NCBI GenBank assembly: GCA_016927965.1
Contig: JAFGLP010000099.1
Coordinates: 1-38,263 of the forward strand
Reading direction: 5' to 3'
Length of the DNA: 38,263 nucleotides
Source of the DNA: Dehalococcoidia bacterium
Lineage (GTDB): Bacteria; Chloroflexota; Dehalococcoidia; GIF9; UBA5629
Positions 1 to 8,849 of this stretch are shown here, piece after piece; positions within the stretch are counted from its first letter, which is position 1, and each line of letters opens with the position of its first letter. A program made the translations under genes and the position numbers. Under the pieces are notes generated by a model. That model had not been told where the DNA came from and searched no databases. It worked only from the letters and a program-made list of their open reading frames with translations.

Positions 1-672
1 AGGTGTTGTTAGAGGCATATTGTCCATCTGCTTATTAAAATAATATATGTCTCCTGCATGAAGCAGCCAGCCCTTTGATGTATTAACGGCTATTCCGCAG
101 TGGCCTTGTGTATGACCGGGCAGACGTACCAGTATAATATCTGGCGGGAGGCCTTTTAAATGCCTGATGGAATCAAATCCGAACCATGGCTCATCATAAC
201 TTTCTTCGTAGATAACCCAGTCAGGGCTATGCTTCCAGTGAGCGGCATTATAACGGGCTTTTTCTTTTATGTGTATGGGTTGTAGGGCTGCCTCATATTC
301 AGGTTTTAAAATATGGACTTTAGCTTGTGGAAAATCGGGAAGCCCTCCGGCATGGTCAAAGTCCAGGTGTGTCATAATAATATGGTGAACGTCAGCTGGA
401 TTGTACCCTGATTTTTCTATTTGCCTGAATGCAGTTTCATCTTCATTCAGGCGGGGTTTAATTAAGCTGCGCATTAATCCTGACCGTTGCGGAGATTCGA
501 CGTCAGCCATACCCAGTCCTGTATCTACTAATACCAGCCCGCCGGGTGTCTCAATTAAAAGACAGTGTGTGACCAGAATGCATGGAGAGCGACCGTTAAA
601 CAGCCTGCCGGTTCCCGGCATAAACGTGCAGCAGTTGAGATGGTGAAGAGATATTATATTGGGGTTTATCAT
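1..672 (-). CDS. MBL-fold metal-dependent hydrolase (3' end beyond window)
   Basis: Partial gene: an open frame of 224 codons starting with ATG at 672 and running off the left edge. I translated it from the minus strand. It contains the metallo-beta-lactamase metal motif THLDFDHAGG (HxDxDHAGG type). Further on are LPGHTQGH, carrying the next His ligand, and HAGDIYYF, carrying the bridging Asp. The order fits the glyoxalase II/lactonase branch of the superfamily, which hydrolyses esters, thioesters or lactones with two bound metal ions. The substrate cannot be told from sequence. The ATG lies 6 nt after the ispG stop, so the gene is probably the last or a late member of the rseP-ispG transcription unit. 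No convincing Shine-Dalgarno sequence precedes it, which suggests translational coupling to ispG. Confidence 0.85.
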   Translation of the reverse strand, partial: MINPNIISLHHLNCCTFMPGTGRLFNGRSPCILVTHCLLIETPGGLVLVDTGLGMADVESPQRSGLMRSLIKPRLNEDETAFRQIEKSGYNPADVHHIIMTHLDFDHAGGLPDFPQAKVHILKPEYEAALQPIHIKEKARYNAAHWKHSPDWVIYEESYDEPWFGFDSIRHLKGLPPDIILVRLPGHTQGHCGIAVNTSKGWLLHAGDIYYFNKQMDNMPLTTP

Positions 673-678
673 TATTAT

Positions 679-1725
679 TTAGAGACTGTTGATTTCAGCA
701 ATCAGTGACTGGAGGAGCTCTTTTTCAGCAACAGTCCGCACGATGACACCTTTTTTGAAGATGACCCCTTTGCCTTTTCCGCAGGCTATGCCCACATCGG
801 CGTCCCTGGCTTCACCCGGGCCGTTGACCACACATCCCATAACTGCGACCTTGATATTTTTTTTAATTCCTTCGAGGTAGTCGCTGACCGACTGGGCCAG
901 TCCCAGCAGATCGGCTTCAGTACGGCCGCAGGAGGGGCAGCTTACCAGCACGGGGCCGTACTCACGCATATTGAGTGACTTCAGTATTTCATATCCGGCG
1001 AAGATCTCCTCACGGGGGTGTGAGCTGAGGGAAACTCTCAGTGTATCGCCGATGCCCTCATAAAGAAGTATACCTATGCCTGCTGCGCTTCGGATGACTC
1101 CTGTGCGGGGCAGGCCGGATTCCGTGATACCGAGATGAAGGGGATAAGATGTTTTCCTGGCGATTTTGCGGTAAGCGTCTATGGTGGTAGGGACATCGAA
1201 GGCCTTGAGCGCTATCTTGATAAGGTCGAAGTCCAGGCTCTCCAGAAGGTCCACCTGTTCCATAGCCAGTCGTACCATGATATCCGCCGCTGAAATTTTC
1301 CTGCCGGATGCTGGAGGCAGGCTGCCGAAATTGACGCCGATGCGTATGGGTATCCGTCTTTCCCTGGCGGATACTACCACCTTCTTGATCTGTTCTTTAT
1401 CACGTATGTTGCCGGGATTCAGTCTCAGTCCGTCCGCACCATTTGCCATGGCTTCCATAGCAAGGCGGTAATCGAAGTGTATATCTGCAATAAGAGGTAT
1501 TTTAATTTTCTTTTTAATGCCGGCTATGGCCCGAGCTGCCTGGGTGTCAGGGACGGCTACCCTGATTATCTCGCAGCCGCAGTCCTCCAGTTCTTTGATT
1601 TGGACTATGGTGGATTTTATATCCCTGGTGTCGGTCTTGGTCATCGATTGTACGGAAACCGGGGCACCGCCGCCGACTGTAACCCCGCCGATCTGTATAG
1701 CTTTTGAGATGCGCCGCTTTTTCAA
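679..1725 (-). CDS. ispG: 4-hydroxy-3-methylbut-2-enyl diphosphate synthase IspG
   Basis: IspG reduces the cyclic diphosphate MEcPP to HMBPP, the next-to-last step of the MEP isoprenoid pathway, using a [4Fe-4S] cluster. The protein (348 aa) is the normal length for the short bacterial form. It carries the cluster motifs CPSCGRTEADL and MGCVVNGPGEARDADVG with the three Cys ligands. The N-terminal TIM barrel opens with VGGGAPVSVQSMTKTDT. The start is TTG at 1725; its TTGA overlaps the TGA stop of rseP by 4 nt, and a GGGGGAAG sequence lies just upstream. This coupling puts ispG in one unit with rseP. Family assignment is certain. Confidence 0.97.
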   Translation of the reverse strand: MKKRRISKAIQIGGVTVGGGAPVSVQSMTKTDTRDIKSTIVQIKELEDCGCEIIRVAVPDTQAARAIAGIKKKIKIPLIADIHFDYRLAMEAMANGADGLRLNPGNIRDKEQIKKVVVSARERRIPIRIGVNFGSLPPASGRKISAADIMVRLAMEQVDLLESLDFDLIKIALKAFDVPTTIDAYRKIARKTSYPLHLGITESGLPRTGVIRSAAGIGILLYEGIGDTLRVSLSSHPREEIFAGYEILKSLNMREYGPVLVSCPSCGRTEADLLGLAQSVSDYLEGIKKNIKVAVMGCVVNGPGEARDADVGIACGKGKGVIFKKGVIVRTVAEKELLQSLIAEINSL

Positions 1726-2774
1726 GGAAGCAAGCTTCCCCCACTGATTATCCTGGATATATCGAAATAGCTGATTACCAGTATTAGTAATATCAATGTG
1801 AAGAATCCGATAAGGTGTACCAGACCTTCTTTCTGCGGTGATATCCGTTTACCCCGTCTCACCCATTCAAGGAATACGAAAACCAGCCGACCGCCGTCCA
1901 GTCCGGGGAAGGGGAAGAGGTTGAAAATGCCCAGGTTGATACTTATCAGCGCCATGAATTCAAGTAGCGGGCTGATGCCTGCCTTGTATACTTCACCCGT
2001 AATCTGTGCAATGGCTATAGGCCCGGCAAGTTGCGGTGCTGTACTCCTGACAAACCAGCTTGCTACCTCATTTTTAAACAATATAAGTATCTCCCAGCTA
2101 TGGATGAAGCTATTTGGAATGGCCTCCCAGAAAGGCTGTGATTCAACTATCGTCTGATTGTCAGTGAAGGAAAGCATTACTCCTGTGGCGCCCTGTCCCT
2201 GGGGCGGGTTCCAGCGCGGTGTAACAAATACTTTCTCCTGCGTGGAGTCTGTATGCTGTACTACTACCGGTATCTCATTTCCCAGGTTTAACTGGATGTA
2301 GTAGCTTACATTGCCCCTGTTCTGAACGTCGTGGTTGTTTACGCTGAGCACCCTGTCTCCCGGTTGTATTCCTGCAGCCTGCGCTGGTGAGCTGGCTGCA
2401 ACGTCCTTGATAATAACGCTCTCGCGAGTTGCGTTATGCGGGATCATGAAGGCTATTGAAAAGAGGATAATTGGAAGCAGAATATTTAACAGTGATCCGG
2501 CTCCCAGCACGAGTACTCTGGCCGGGATACTTTTACTGGCCAGGCTGCCTTCAGCGGAGGGGTCCTCTTCACCGAGAAGCTTGGTAAAACCTCCTAGCGG
2601 GATCCAGTTTATCGAATAAATGGTCTCGCCGCGCTTGAAACCCCAGATACGGGGAGGAAACCCGATACCAAATTCCTCTACTTTGACTTTACATAACCTT
2701 GCAGCGGCGAAGTGACCCAGCTCATGCGTCAACACGAGCAATATCAACAACGCAAAAAATACAACTATGAACAT
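1722..2774 (-). CDS. rseP: Site-2 protease family zinc metalloprotease RseP
   Basis: Intramembrane metalloprotease of the S2P family, which cuts transmembrane segments of anti-sigma factors or leftover signal peptides. The HExxH zinc site (THELGHFAAARL) sits in the first membrane helix, within the first 30 residues. A PDZ domain follows at about residues 115-200 (SSPAQAAGIQPGDRVLSV). The third ligand motif, FNLFPFPGLDGGR, lies near residue 290, followed by C-terminal helices. The length of 350 aa is typical of single-PDZ family members. The genetic neighbourhood (dxr upstream, ispG downstream) is the usual one for rseP. The gene appears to start a new transcription unit, because a hairpin and a promoter-like sequence separate it from dxr. 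Confidence 0.95.
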   Translation of the reverse strand: MFIVVFFALLILLVLTHELGHFAAARLCKVKVEEFGIGFPPRIWGFKRGETIYSINWIPLGGFTKLLGEEDPSAEGSLASKSIPARVLVLGAGSLLNILLPIILFSIAFMIPHNATRESVIIKDVAASSPAQAAGIQPGDRVLSVNNHDVQNRGNVSYYIQLNLGNEIPVVVQHTDSTQEKVFVTPRWNPPQGQGATGVMLSFTDNQTIVESQPFWEAIPNSFIHSWEILILFKNEVASWFVRSTAPQLAGPIAIAQITGEVYKAGISPLLEFMALISINLGIFNLFPFPGLDGGRLVFVFLEWVRRGKRISPQKEGLVHLIGFFTLILLILVISYFDISRIISGGSLLP

Positions 2775-2798
2775 TCAAATACCTTCCTTGCAACTGTA

Positions 2799-2818
2799 GT
2801 GGCGGTATCAACCGCCAC
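2799..2818. repeat. Perfect 8-bp inverted repeat in the rseP leader
   Basis: GTGGCGGT and ACCGCCAC flank a 4-nt loop, a perfect GC-rich hairpin about 25 nt upstream of the rseP ATG on the minus strand. No U-tract follows it, so it is not an intrinsic terminator. A second, weaker inverted repeat (AACCG/CGGTT) lies just beyond, near 2830-2844. It could be a leader structure that tunes rseP translation or an operator. The function is unknown. Confidence 0.45.
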
Positions 2819-2889
2819 ATATACAATGATAACCGCTAAACGGTTTGAAATGCTAATCTTAAATAGAGTCTACTTTCTCCATTGGTACA

Positions 2890-2919
2890 ATAATAAGCAT
2901 TACCGCTATTTTATGCCAA
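2890..2919 (-). promoter_or_regulatory. Putative promoter for rseP-ispG
   Basis: On the minus strand TTGGCA is followed after 18 nt by TATTAT, a reasonable sigma70-type match. It lies in the 288-nt dxr-rseP gap, which is unusually wide for this operon. It would give a leader of about 110 nt that includes the perfect hairpin at 2799-2818. Prediction from consensus only. Confidence 0.4.
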
Positions 2920-2989
2920 TTTACTCAAAACAAGTACTGCATGTCTATTCGGAGCAGTGCGTTTATTTCAGATTAATTATTGATATTGC

Positions 2990-3016
2990 CTGAGATGTTG
3001 TGTTTAATGGTCTCAG
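2990..3016 (-). terminator. Hairpin after dxr, possible terminator
   Basis: CTGAGA and TCTCAG form a 6-bp stem about 45 nt downstream of the dxr stop, followed on the minus strand by AT-rich sequence without a clean U-run. It may attenuate read-through into rseP. Weak evidence. Confidence 0.3.
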
Positions 3017-3062
3017 CAGGAGTTCCCTGAATTCACCTGGCAACGAGATGCGACTTTGTGGG

Positions 3063-4202
3063 TTATATGGTCTTTCCTGCGATAGTCAACGCCGTTTCTC
3101 TTGCCCATTCATCGGAAGCCATTATATCGTCAAGGGATGGATGGAGAACCGGCTTATGCATGTCCAGCGTGTTCTCGATAATTTCAGCTATGCGGAGGAA
3201 TTTTAGTTTTCGTTGAATAAACAGGTTGACGGCTACCTCATCCGCCGCACATAGCACGGCAGGGCAGGTTCCTCCCTTTTTAGCTGCCGCCAATGCCAGC
3301 TTCAGACAGGGGAATTCATCATAGTTGACCGGCTGAAGCGTCAGGGTGAGGAACTCATCAAGGTTGAGTGATTTTATGTCTGAATTGGGGACCCTTGACG
3401 GATATAAAAGCGCATACTGGATGGGCAAGTGCATGTCAGGGGGACATAGCTGGGCTTTAATCGAACCGTCCATGAACTCTACCATCGAGTGGATAATGCT
3501 TTGACGATGAATGACGACCTGAATTTTTTCATAAGGAATAGAGAATAGCCAGTGCGCTTCAATCACTTCAAGCCCTTTATTGAAAAGTGTGGCCGAATCA
3601 ATTGTGACCTTCTTGCCCATTTTCCAGGTTGGATGGTTAAGAGCTTCGTCTAAAGTCACCTCTGCCAGACGCTCTGCCGGCATGCCGAAAAACGGGCCTC
3701 CGGATGCTGTCAGTAGAATCCTGGAGACTGTTTGTTCTTCACCCTGCAGGCACTGCCAGATTGCGCAGTGCTCGCTGTCTATCGGCAATATGGCTGCCCC
3801 GTGTTCTCTGGCAAGGTGTTGTATCTCTTGACCGGCCATTACCAGGATTTCCTTATTGGCAATGGCAACGGACTTGCCAGCTTTCAGTGCGGCGATGGTC
3901 GGCCCCAGGCCTGCCCTTCCTGTGGTTGCTACTACCACCATGTCAACATCAGGGTGTGACGCTATCTCCTCAATTGATATGAATTTCACGGATGGCGGTT
4001 TGGCAAAATTTGCTGAGGAGAATCCATATTGCGGTTTGAATTCATGCAACTGTTGTTGGAAGACGGCCGTGTTTACCCCGCAGGCCAGTCCGAATACACT
4101 GAACCTGTCAGGAAACCTGCGCACTATATCCAGGGTCTGTTGTCCGATCGATCCTGTCGAACCCAGGATAGCTAACCGTTTTACTTTATTTTCCGTCTGC
4201 AT
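3063..4202 (-). CDS. dxr: 1-deoxy-D-xylulose 5-phosphate reductoisomerase
   Basis: Dxr (IspC) converts DXP to MEP with NADPH and a divalent metal, the committed step of the non-mevalonate isoprenoid pathway. The 379-aa protein has the N-terminal Rossmann motif LGSTGSIGQQTLDIV at residues 11-25. The metal-binding and catalytic segment IDSEHCAIWQ, the substrate loop TASGGPFFG and the conserved run GKKVTIDSATLFNKGLEVIEA are all present. Length is normal and the ATG start at 4202 is clear. Together with ispG this shows that the organism uses the MEP route. In most bacteria cdsA lies directly upstream; here a 3-kb block separates the two. Confidence 0.97.
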   Translation of the reverse strand: MQTENKVKRLAILGSTGSIGQQTLDIVRRFPDRFSVFGLACGVNTAVFQQQLHEFKPQYGFSSANFAKPPSVKFISIEEIASHPDVDMVVVATTGRAGLGPTIAALKAGKSVAIANKEILVMAGQEIQHLAREHGAAILPIDSEHCAIWQCLQGEEQTVSRILLTASGGPFFGMPAERLAEVTLDEALNHPTWKMGKKVTIDSATLFNKGLEVIEAHWLFSIPYEKIQVVIHRQSIIHSMVEFMDGSIKAQLCPPDMHLPIQYALLYPSRVPNSDIKSLNLDEFLTLTLQPVNYDEFPCLKLALAAAKKGGTCPAVLCAADEVAVNLFIQRKLKFLRIAEIIENTLDMHKPVLHPSLDDIMASDEWARETALTIAGKTI

Positions 4203-4263
4203 AAACTACAAGCAATATAATGTTACTGCAAATCGTATTTATCAGCCATTCAATTTAGAGTGT

Positions 4264-4309
4264 AAAAACAATCCCCGTCAATACACGGTTTTACGCGATT
4301 GACGGGGAT
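4264..4309 (-). terminator. Intrinsic terminator of the zinc-finger membrane protein gene
   Basis: A perfect 12-bp stem (ATCCCCGTCAAT with ATTGACGGGGAT, arms 4271-4282 and 4298-4309) closes a 15-nt loop and is followed on the minus strand by TGTTTTT. It lies 25 nt past the stop of the gene ending at 4334 and before dxr. dxr is therefore probably not co-transcribed with that gene and needs its own start in the 60 nt between. Confidence 0.8.
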
Positions 4310-4333
4310 AGAAAAAACCATGCCAATTGAGCT

Positions 4334-4744
4334 CTACATTACCATTTCCAGTGTATAACCTGCTATGACCAGTATGATAATTGCAACGGTGGCAACAATG
4401 ACAAATATAACGGACAATACTATACCCCAGATAAGGAAAGACCTGGCCTTCTTGGGGTCCTTATTTTTAGTTACAGCCCAGGCGATAAGTCCTCCTATCC
4501 AATTCCAGCCGCCAAACAGAATGGGTAAAATGACAAGTAGCCACCATGCACCGCTGACCGGTTGGACTGAAGGGGCTGCGGGCGTTGCGACAGCATCGGC
4601 TTTGGCCATGAACAGCTTGTTAGCGCATTGCTGGCAATATACCCTGTCCTGCAATTCTGTCCTGCATGCAAGGCAAACCATCTTCCCGCAATTGACGCAC
4701 GCTCCTACCGCGTCTTTTCCTGGATGATAGGAACAATCAGCCAT
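4334..4744 (-). CDS. B-box-type zinc-finger membrane protein
   Basis: Small membrane protein of 136 aa. The N-terminal 40 residues form a B-box-like zinc-binding module: C4, H7, C16, C19, C24, C27, C37 and C40 in the usual C-x2-H...CxxC...CxxC...CxxC spacing. A short Ala/Pro-rich linker follows, then two hydrophobic stretches at about residues 66-90 and 103-130. The predicted layout is a zinc finger on one face of the membrane. Similar short proteins are widespread in bacteria with no established function; metal-dependent protein contacts are a guess. A strong GGAGGAG site precedes the ATG. The gene is monocistronic, with a terminator right after it, and diverges from the beta-oxidation genes to its right. 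Confidence 0.8.
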   Translation of the reverse strand: MADCSYHPGKDAVGACVNCGKMVCLACRTELQDRVYCQQCANKLFMAKADAVATPAAPSVQPVSGAWWLLVILPILFGGWNWIGGLIAWAVTKNKDPKKARSFLIWGIVLSVIFVIVATVAIIILVIAGYTLEMVM

Positions 4745-4963
4745 TTTACTCCTCCTCTATAATATCTCGGTTAAATAATGTGTAAATATTATAGACAGTG
4801 TTATTTGTCATTGCAATTAAACTTTATTGCCTGCTCATGTATAATATGCTGTACGGCGTTTGTTAATCGGGGAGATGAGAAGTAAGGTGTAAGAATAATT
4901 CCTTTAAGGTATGTGAGGAAATACTCGTTTTAAAGCATAAAATATTGGTCAGGAGGAGTTGAA

Positions 4964-5218
4964 ATGCCGAAGCAGAAAACATTGAATTGCCCCATGAAGT
5001 TTAACGGCAGAACGCTGGAAGCCGATGGATTTGTAAAGAAGGAAACCTGCTTGTGCGATGAGGAAGCTTGCGCATGGTGGAGACCTGAGCTCAGCATGTG
5101 TGCTATTAATAACCTTATTGAGGTAATGAATAAGCTGGAATTGATGTCGGGCATGCAATTGAAGGCGCTGCTGGCCGAAGGACAAACCAATACAAAGATT
5201 GTCGATGTAGAAAGGTAA
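4964..5218 (+). CDS. Small Cys-rich protein of unknown function
   Basis: An 84-aa soluble protein that I do not recognise. A strong AGGAGG ribosome-binding site lies 7 nt before the ATG, and the reading frame is real on that ground. Cysteines at 9, 29, 31, 36 and 46 make a C-x19-CxC-x4-C-x9-C pattern, followed by WW at 38-39; this could hold a metal ion. The C-terminal half is a predicted amphipathic helix. It opens the plus-strand unit that continues with an enoyl-CoA hydratase and a 3-hydroxyacyl-CoA dehydrogenase. An accessory role in that unit is possible but not shown. Confidence 0.7.
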   Translation: MPKQKTLNCPMKFNGRTLEADGFVKKETCLCDEEACAWWRPELSMCAINNLIEVMNKLELMSGMQLKALLAEGQTNTKIVDVER

Positions 5219-5323
5219 TATTATATATTACAATAATATTGCCGTTGGTAGATGTTAATAGAGACGTTTGATGTCTCAAGTTATATAATGAATAGCGCTT
5301 GAATAGATGGAGGGGTATGTAAT

Positions 5324-6100
5324 ATGGCTTACGATACTTTGATATTGGAAAAAGAAGGAGCTGTGGGAATATTAACACTGAACCGTCCGCCGGTGCATCC
5401 TTTTAATTATGCTGCCATGGACAATCTTAATAGGGCAATTACAGAGCTGGAAAATGACAGGGCTATCCGCTCTATTGTGATCACCGGGTCGGGGGAAAAA
5501 GCCTTCTCTGCGGGTTTTGATATTGCCAGTTTTGCTGATCCAATGAATGTATGGATTAGCCGGTACGGACACATCACTTTTAATAAAATAGAGAGAAATG
5601 CCAAGCCGATAGTGGCTGCTATTAACGGCTTTGCATTAGGCGGTGGATGTGAGCTTGCGCTTGCCTGTCATTTTCGTGTTATGGTGGACGATCCTAAGGC
5701 TGTTATCGGTTTACCTGAAATAAATCTTGGCATTATCCCTGGCTGGGGAGGTACACAAAGACTGCCAAGGCTGATAGGCCGTACCAGAGCACTGGAGATT
5801 GCACTTATGGGGAGAAGGATCAATGCAAAGGAAGCGTATGAGTGGGGCCTGATCAATAAAGTTTCCAGTCCGGGGGGAACCCTCAAAGATGCCAAGGAAA
5901 TCGCTTTAGCTTTGAGTAAGCGCGCTCCACTGGCGCTGAAAGCTATTTTGAATGCAATGGTCATGGGGCAGGATACTAATATAGCTGCCGGTCTTGAGAT
6001 CGAAATGGCTGGTAACGAAATGGTCAGGAGTTCCAAGGACGCTGCAGAAGGCATGACCGCGTTTATGGAAAAACGCGAAGCCAGATTTACTGGCGAATAA
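5324..6100 (+). CDS. Enoyl-CoA hydratase/isomerase (crotonase family)
   Basis: Crotonase-fold protein of 258 aa, the standard length, which would hydrate a trans-2-enoyl-CoA to the 3-hydroxyacyl-CoA. The oxyanion-hole segments are FSAGFDIASF (about 65-74) and GFALGGGCELALAC (about 103-116). Both catalytic glutamates of true hydratases are kept: the Glu in GGGCE and the Glu in GLPEINLGIIPGWGGTQRL. This favours hydratase over isomerase or hydrolase activity. GGAGG precedes the ATG. The 3-hydroxyacyl-CoA dehydrogenase that would use its product follows after 31 nt, so the two form a beta-oxidation pair. The acyl chain used is not evident. Confidence 0.92.
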   Translation: MAYDTLILEKEGAVGILTLNRPPVHPFNYAAMDNLNRAITELENDRAIRSIVITGSGEKAFSAGFDIASFADPMNVWISRYGHITFNKIERNAKPIVAAINGFALGGGCELALACHFRVMVDDPKAVIGLPEINLGIIPGWGGTQRLPRLIGRTRALEIALMGRRINAKEAYEWGLINKVSSPGGTLKDAKEIALALSKRAPLALKAILNAMVMGQDTNIAAGLEIEMAGNEMVRSSKDAAEGMTAFMEKREARFTGE

Positions 6101-6131
6101 AAAAAATAAATTAAACAGGAGGAATTTTTCA

Positions 6132-7304
6132 GTGAAGGTTGACGACATCAAAACGATAGCAATTGTCGGAGCAGGTGACATGGGTCACGGAATTGCAGAA
6201 GTTGCTGCAATGGCTGGTTACAAGATAAACCTGTATGACGTTAAGCAGGAGTTTGTAGACAAAGGTTACGGCAAGATCAAGGATAGCCTGGCTAAGCGGG
6301 TTTCAAAGCAAAAGATGACCCAGGAAGAAGCGGATACAATTATGGGCAGATTTACCTGCTTCACGGTCATCAAAGATGCAGTGAAAGATATCGATTTCAT
6401 GGTTGAGGCCGCACCGGAAATACTTGATCTCAAGCAGAAGATCTTCAAGGAAATCGATGAGTATGCGCCCAAACACGCCATATTGGCATCCAATACGTCC
6501 AATATGAGCATTACCAAGATAGGTGGGGCTACCAGCAGGCCTGACAAGGTCGTGGGTCTGCATTTCTTCAATCCGGTTGTAATGATGCTGCTGGTTGAGG
6601 TAATCCGCGGTGAGAAAACGTCTAATGAGACAATGGATGTTACCTATGATCTCATGATGAAATGGAAGAACTTCAGGGGGACAATGGTGCCCGTCAGGGT
6701 TGAGAAAGACACAGCTGGCTTTATTTACAATAGGATCGGATCACCGGCCGGCATTTATCTTATGGAAGTATTGCAGAGAAAGATGGTCACTCCTGAGGGC
6801 GTTGACGCTAAGGTGCGGGCAATTGGCGCACCGATGGGACCTTACGAGACTATGGACTATACCGGTCTTGATATCAACTACCATGGCATGCTGTATTTTG
6901 CCGAAGTGATGTCCCCTGATTACAAACCGCGCCAGTGGCTGGCGGATATGGTCAAAGCTGGTACGCTTGGCAAAAAGACTGGCAAAGGTCTGTTTGAATG
7001 GCCCGGCGGCGCCCGCCCGACAATCGACCCGGCTAAAGCGGACCCCAATTTTGACCCAATGAATATGATTTGTCTGCAGGTCAATGAAGGGACGAAATTA
7101 CTTGAACAGGGTGTAGCCAGGAGCGCTGCGGAAATCGACCTGGCAGTGGTGAATGGTGGTGGTGGTGCGTTCGGTCCCTTTGCTCTTGCCAAGGGTATGG
7201 GTTGGGACAAGGTTGCAGAGAGGTGCGAAAAGATAGCAAAAGAACTCGGTATAAATTGGTTTTTACCAACCGAGACACTTAAGAAAGGCGATATCAAAAT
7301 ATAA
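6132..7304 (+). CDS. 3-hydroxyacyl-CoA dehydrogenase
   Basis: NAD-dependent L-3-hydroxyacyl-CoA dehydrogenase (390 aa), oxidising 3-hydroxyacyl-CoA to 3-ketoacyl-CoA. The Rossmann motif IVGAGDMGHGIAEVAAMAGY is at the N-terminus, and LYDV supplies the acidic residue that favours NAD. Catalytic elements are ASNTSNMSIT (Ser), GLHFFNPV (His) and the following Asn-bearing helix (GFIYNRI). Two C-terminal 3HCDH domains are present, the second ending with a Gly-rich VNGGGGAFGPFALAKGMG. The start is GTG at 6132, chosen because AGGAGG lies 10 nt upstream. Standalone, not fused to a crotonase. Last gene of the plus-strand unit. Confidence 0.92.
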   Translation: MKVDDIKTIAIVGAGDMGHGIAEVAAMAGYKINLYDVKQEFVDKGYGKIKDSLAKRVSKQKMTQEEADTIMGRFTCFTVIKDAVKDIDFMVEAAPEILDLKQKIFKEIDEYAPKHAILASNTSNMSITKIGGATSRPDKVVGLHFFNPVVMMLLVEVIRGEKTSNETMDVTYDLMMKWKNFRGTMVPVRVEKDTAGFIYNRIGSPAGIYLMEVLQRKMVTPEGVDAKVRAIGAPMGPYETMDYTGLDINYHGMLYFAEVMSPDYKPRQWLADMVKAGTLGKKTGKGLFEWPGGARPTIDPAKADPNFDPMNMICLQVNEGTKLLEQGVARSAAEIDLAVVNGGGGAFGPFALAKGMGWDKVAERCEKIAKELGINWFLPTETLKKGDIKI

Positions 7305-7387
7305 GTAACATTCAGAGAAGATATTAGCCTCAGGGCTGGTTATCGGCAATTGGTTTGTGCGATTGCAGTGATGTAAGCGTGCAGATG

Positions 7388-8200
7388 TTATCCCGCTAGC
7401 CAGCCCTGATTATTGGATAGAACAATAAGATAGTAAGCAATGGGTGCTATCAACAGGTGGCTGTCTATACGGTCGAGAATCCCGCCATGGCCGGGTAACA
7501 GACTTCCGGTGTCTTTGGTTTGCATATTTCTCTTTAGTAAAGATTCCACAAGGTCTCCCAACTGAGAAGAAACAGTAATAATGATACCTGCCGTAATCAT
7601 TTGCCAATAAGTGAGTGGCAGGCTGAAAAGAAGGCTTACTATAATGGCGAATAAAATAGATCCTACCAGTCCGCCTACTGAGCCTTCCCACGTTTTTCCG
7701 GGGCTGACGGATGAGGCCAGCGTATGTGTTCCTATTTTACTGCCGATTGCATAGGCGAACACATCGCTGAATGCAGTACAGCTAAGAACCAAAAATACCC
7801 ATCCCATGCCGTGTTCTAAAGATCTCATCGAAATATAGAATGAGATGAGCCACCCGGTATAAAGGATGCCCGTCAATGTCCAGCTCCAGTTGATGAACGA
7901 ATTGTCTTTATTTGATCTGAATATCATCCAGATCAAGGGGATCAATGTAGCCAGCACAAGCAGGAGCGGCAGCGTAAAACTGAATGGGCTATGGGCATTA
8001 AGCACCATTAACACCGAAAATACTATACCAAAGTAAGTAAGCGGCTGGATATGCTCACTTTTGACGATTTTGTAATATTCATAAGCTGACAGCGCCGCTA
8101 CAGTGGCTGCAAGGGCCGTTAAAACGGGCTCGCCATACCAGATTGCAAAGCCAACGACTATTGCAATCAGGACGCCTGTTATAATACGTTTAACAACCAT
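7388..8200 (-). CDS. cdsA: Phosphatidate cytidylyltransferase CdsA
   Basis: Makes CDP-diacylglycerol from CTP and phosphatidic acid, the branch point to anionic phospholipids. It is a polytopic membrane protein of 270 aa with about 7-8 hydrophobic segments. The C-terminal signature is intact: SPGKTWEGSVGG, then LGDLVESLLKR and KDTGSLLPGHGGILDRIDS with the metal-binding Asp residues. I place the start at the ATG at 8200; a TTG immediately before it (8203) is the alternative. It follows frr after a short gap in which uppS, its common neighbour, is absent. Confidence 0.94.
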   Translation of the reverse strand: MVVKRIITGVLIAIVVGFAIWYGEPVLTALAATVAALSAYEYYKIVKSEHIQPLTYFGIVFSVLMVLNAHSPFSFTLPLLLVLATLIPLIWMIFRSNKDNSFINWSWTLTGILYTGWLISFYISMRSLEHGMGWVFLVLSCTAFSDVFAYAIGSKIGTHTLASSVSPGKTWEGSVGGLVGSILFAIIVSLLFSLPLTYWQMITAGIIITVSSQLGDLVESLLKRNMQTKDTGSLLPGHGGILDRIDSHLLIAPIAYYLIVLSNNQGWLAG

Positions 8201-8291
8201 CAATTAATAACCGATTACTATACCTGTCCTTGAACGGTATCAGGCCGTAATAAATACATCTGGCTGGGAAGTAAGATGACAGGGTGAATGA

Positions 8292-8849
8292 CTATACTTC
8301 GAGAATCTCGGTTTCCTTATCCTTGCCGATCTTGTTGATAGATTCTATGTAGCTATCGGTCAGTTTCTGCAATTGATCGGATGCACGAGTATTCTGATCT
8401 TGAGAGATTTCCTTATTTTTTTCAGCAGTCTTCAGCTCGTCAATTGTGTCTCTTCGAATGTTACGAATAGTTATCCTGTATTCTTCCAAATGCTTATGAA
8501 TAACTTTGATCAGGTCTTTACGTCTTTCTTCGGTCAACGATGGAATAGAAATCCTGATATTGTTTCCGTCGTTGATCGGATTAAGCCCCAGATCTGATTT
8601 AAGGATGGCTTTATCGATACTGTTGATAGCAGTACGGTCCCACGGGTGTATGGCGATCGTTTTCGGCTCAGGTACCGATATGGATGCTAACTGTATGAGT
8701 GGTGTTGCCACACCGTGATAGTCGACTTTGATATGTTCCACCAATGCCGGCGAAGCACGGCCGGTGCGAATACTGGAGATCTCTTTGATGAGCGCCTCCA
8801 CTGTTTTTTTCATTTTTGAATCAGCATTTCTGAGTATTTTATCTGTCAT
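8292..8849 (-). CDS. frr: Ribosome recycling factor
   Basis: RRF splits post-termination ribosomes together with EF-G. The length of 185 aa is exactly typical. Conserved elements are [21 protein letters not shown] near the N-terminus, the [16 protein letters not shown] segment, and the C-terminal helix with [25 protein letters not shown]. Its ATG overlaps the TGA of pyrH by 4 nt (ATGA), so it is translationally coupled to pyrH. Confidence 0.97.
   Translation of the reverse strand: MTDKILRNADSKMKKTVEALIKEISSIRTGRASPALVEHIKVDYHGVATPLIQLASISVPEPKTIAIHPWDRTAINSIDKAILKSDLGLNPINDGNNIRISIPSLTEERRKDLIKVIHKHLEEYRITIRNIRRDTIDELKTAEKNKEISQDQNTRASDQLQKLTDSYIESINKIGKDKETEILEV

Noticed and set aside
401..646. 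81-aa plus-strand reading frame
   Set aside because: It is a shadow of the MBL hydrolase gene on the minus strand and has no ribosome-binding site.
7331..7408. CAGGGCTGG ... CCAGCCCTG inverted repeat as a terminator between the convergent 3-hydroxyacyl-CoA dehydrogenase and cdsA genes
   Set aside because: Nine perfect pairs, but a 60-nt loop, one arm inside the cdsA coding region and no U-run.
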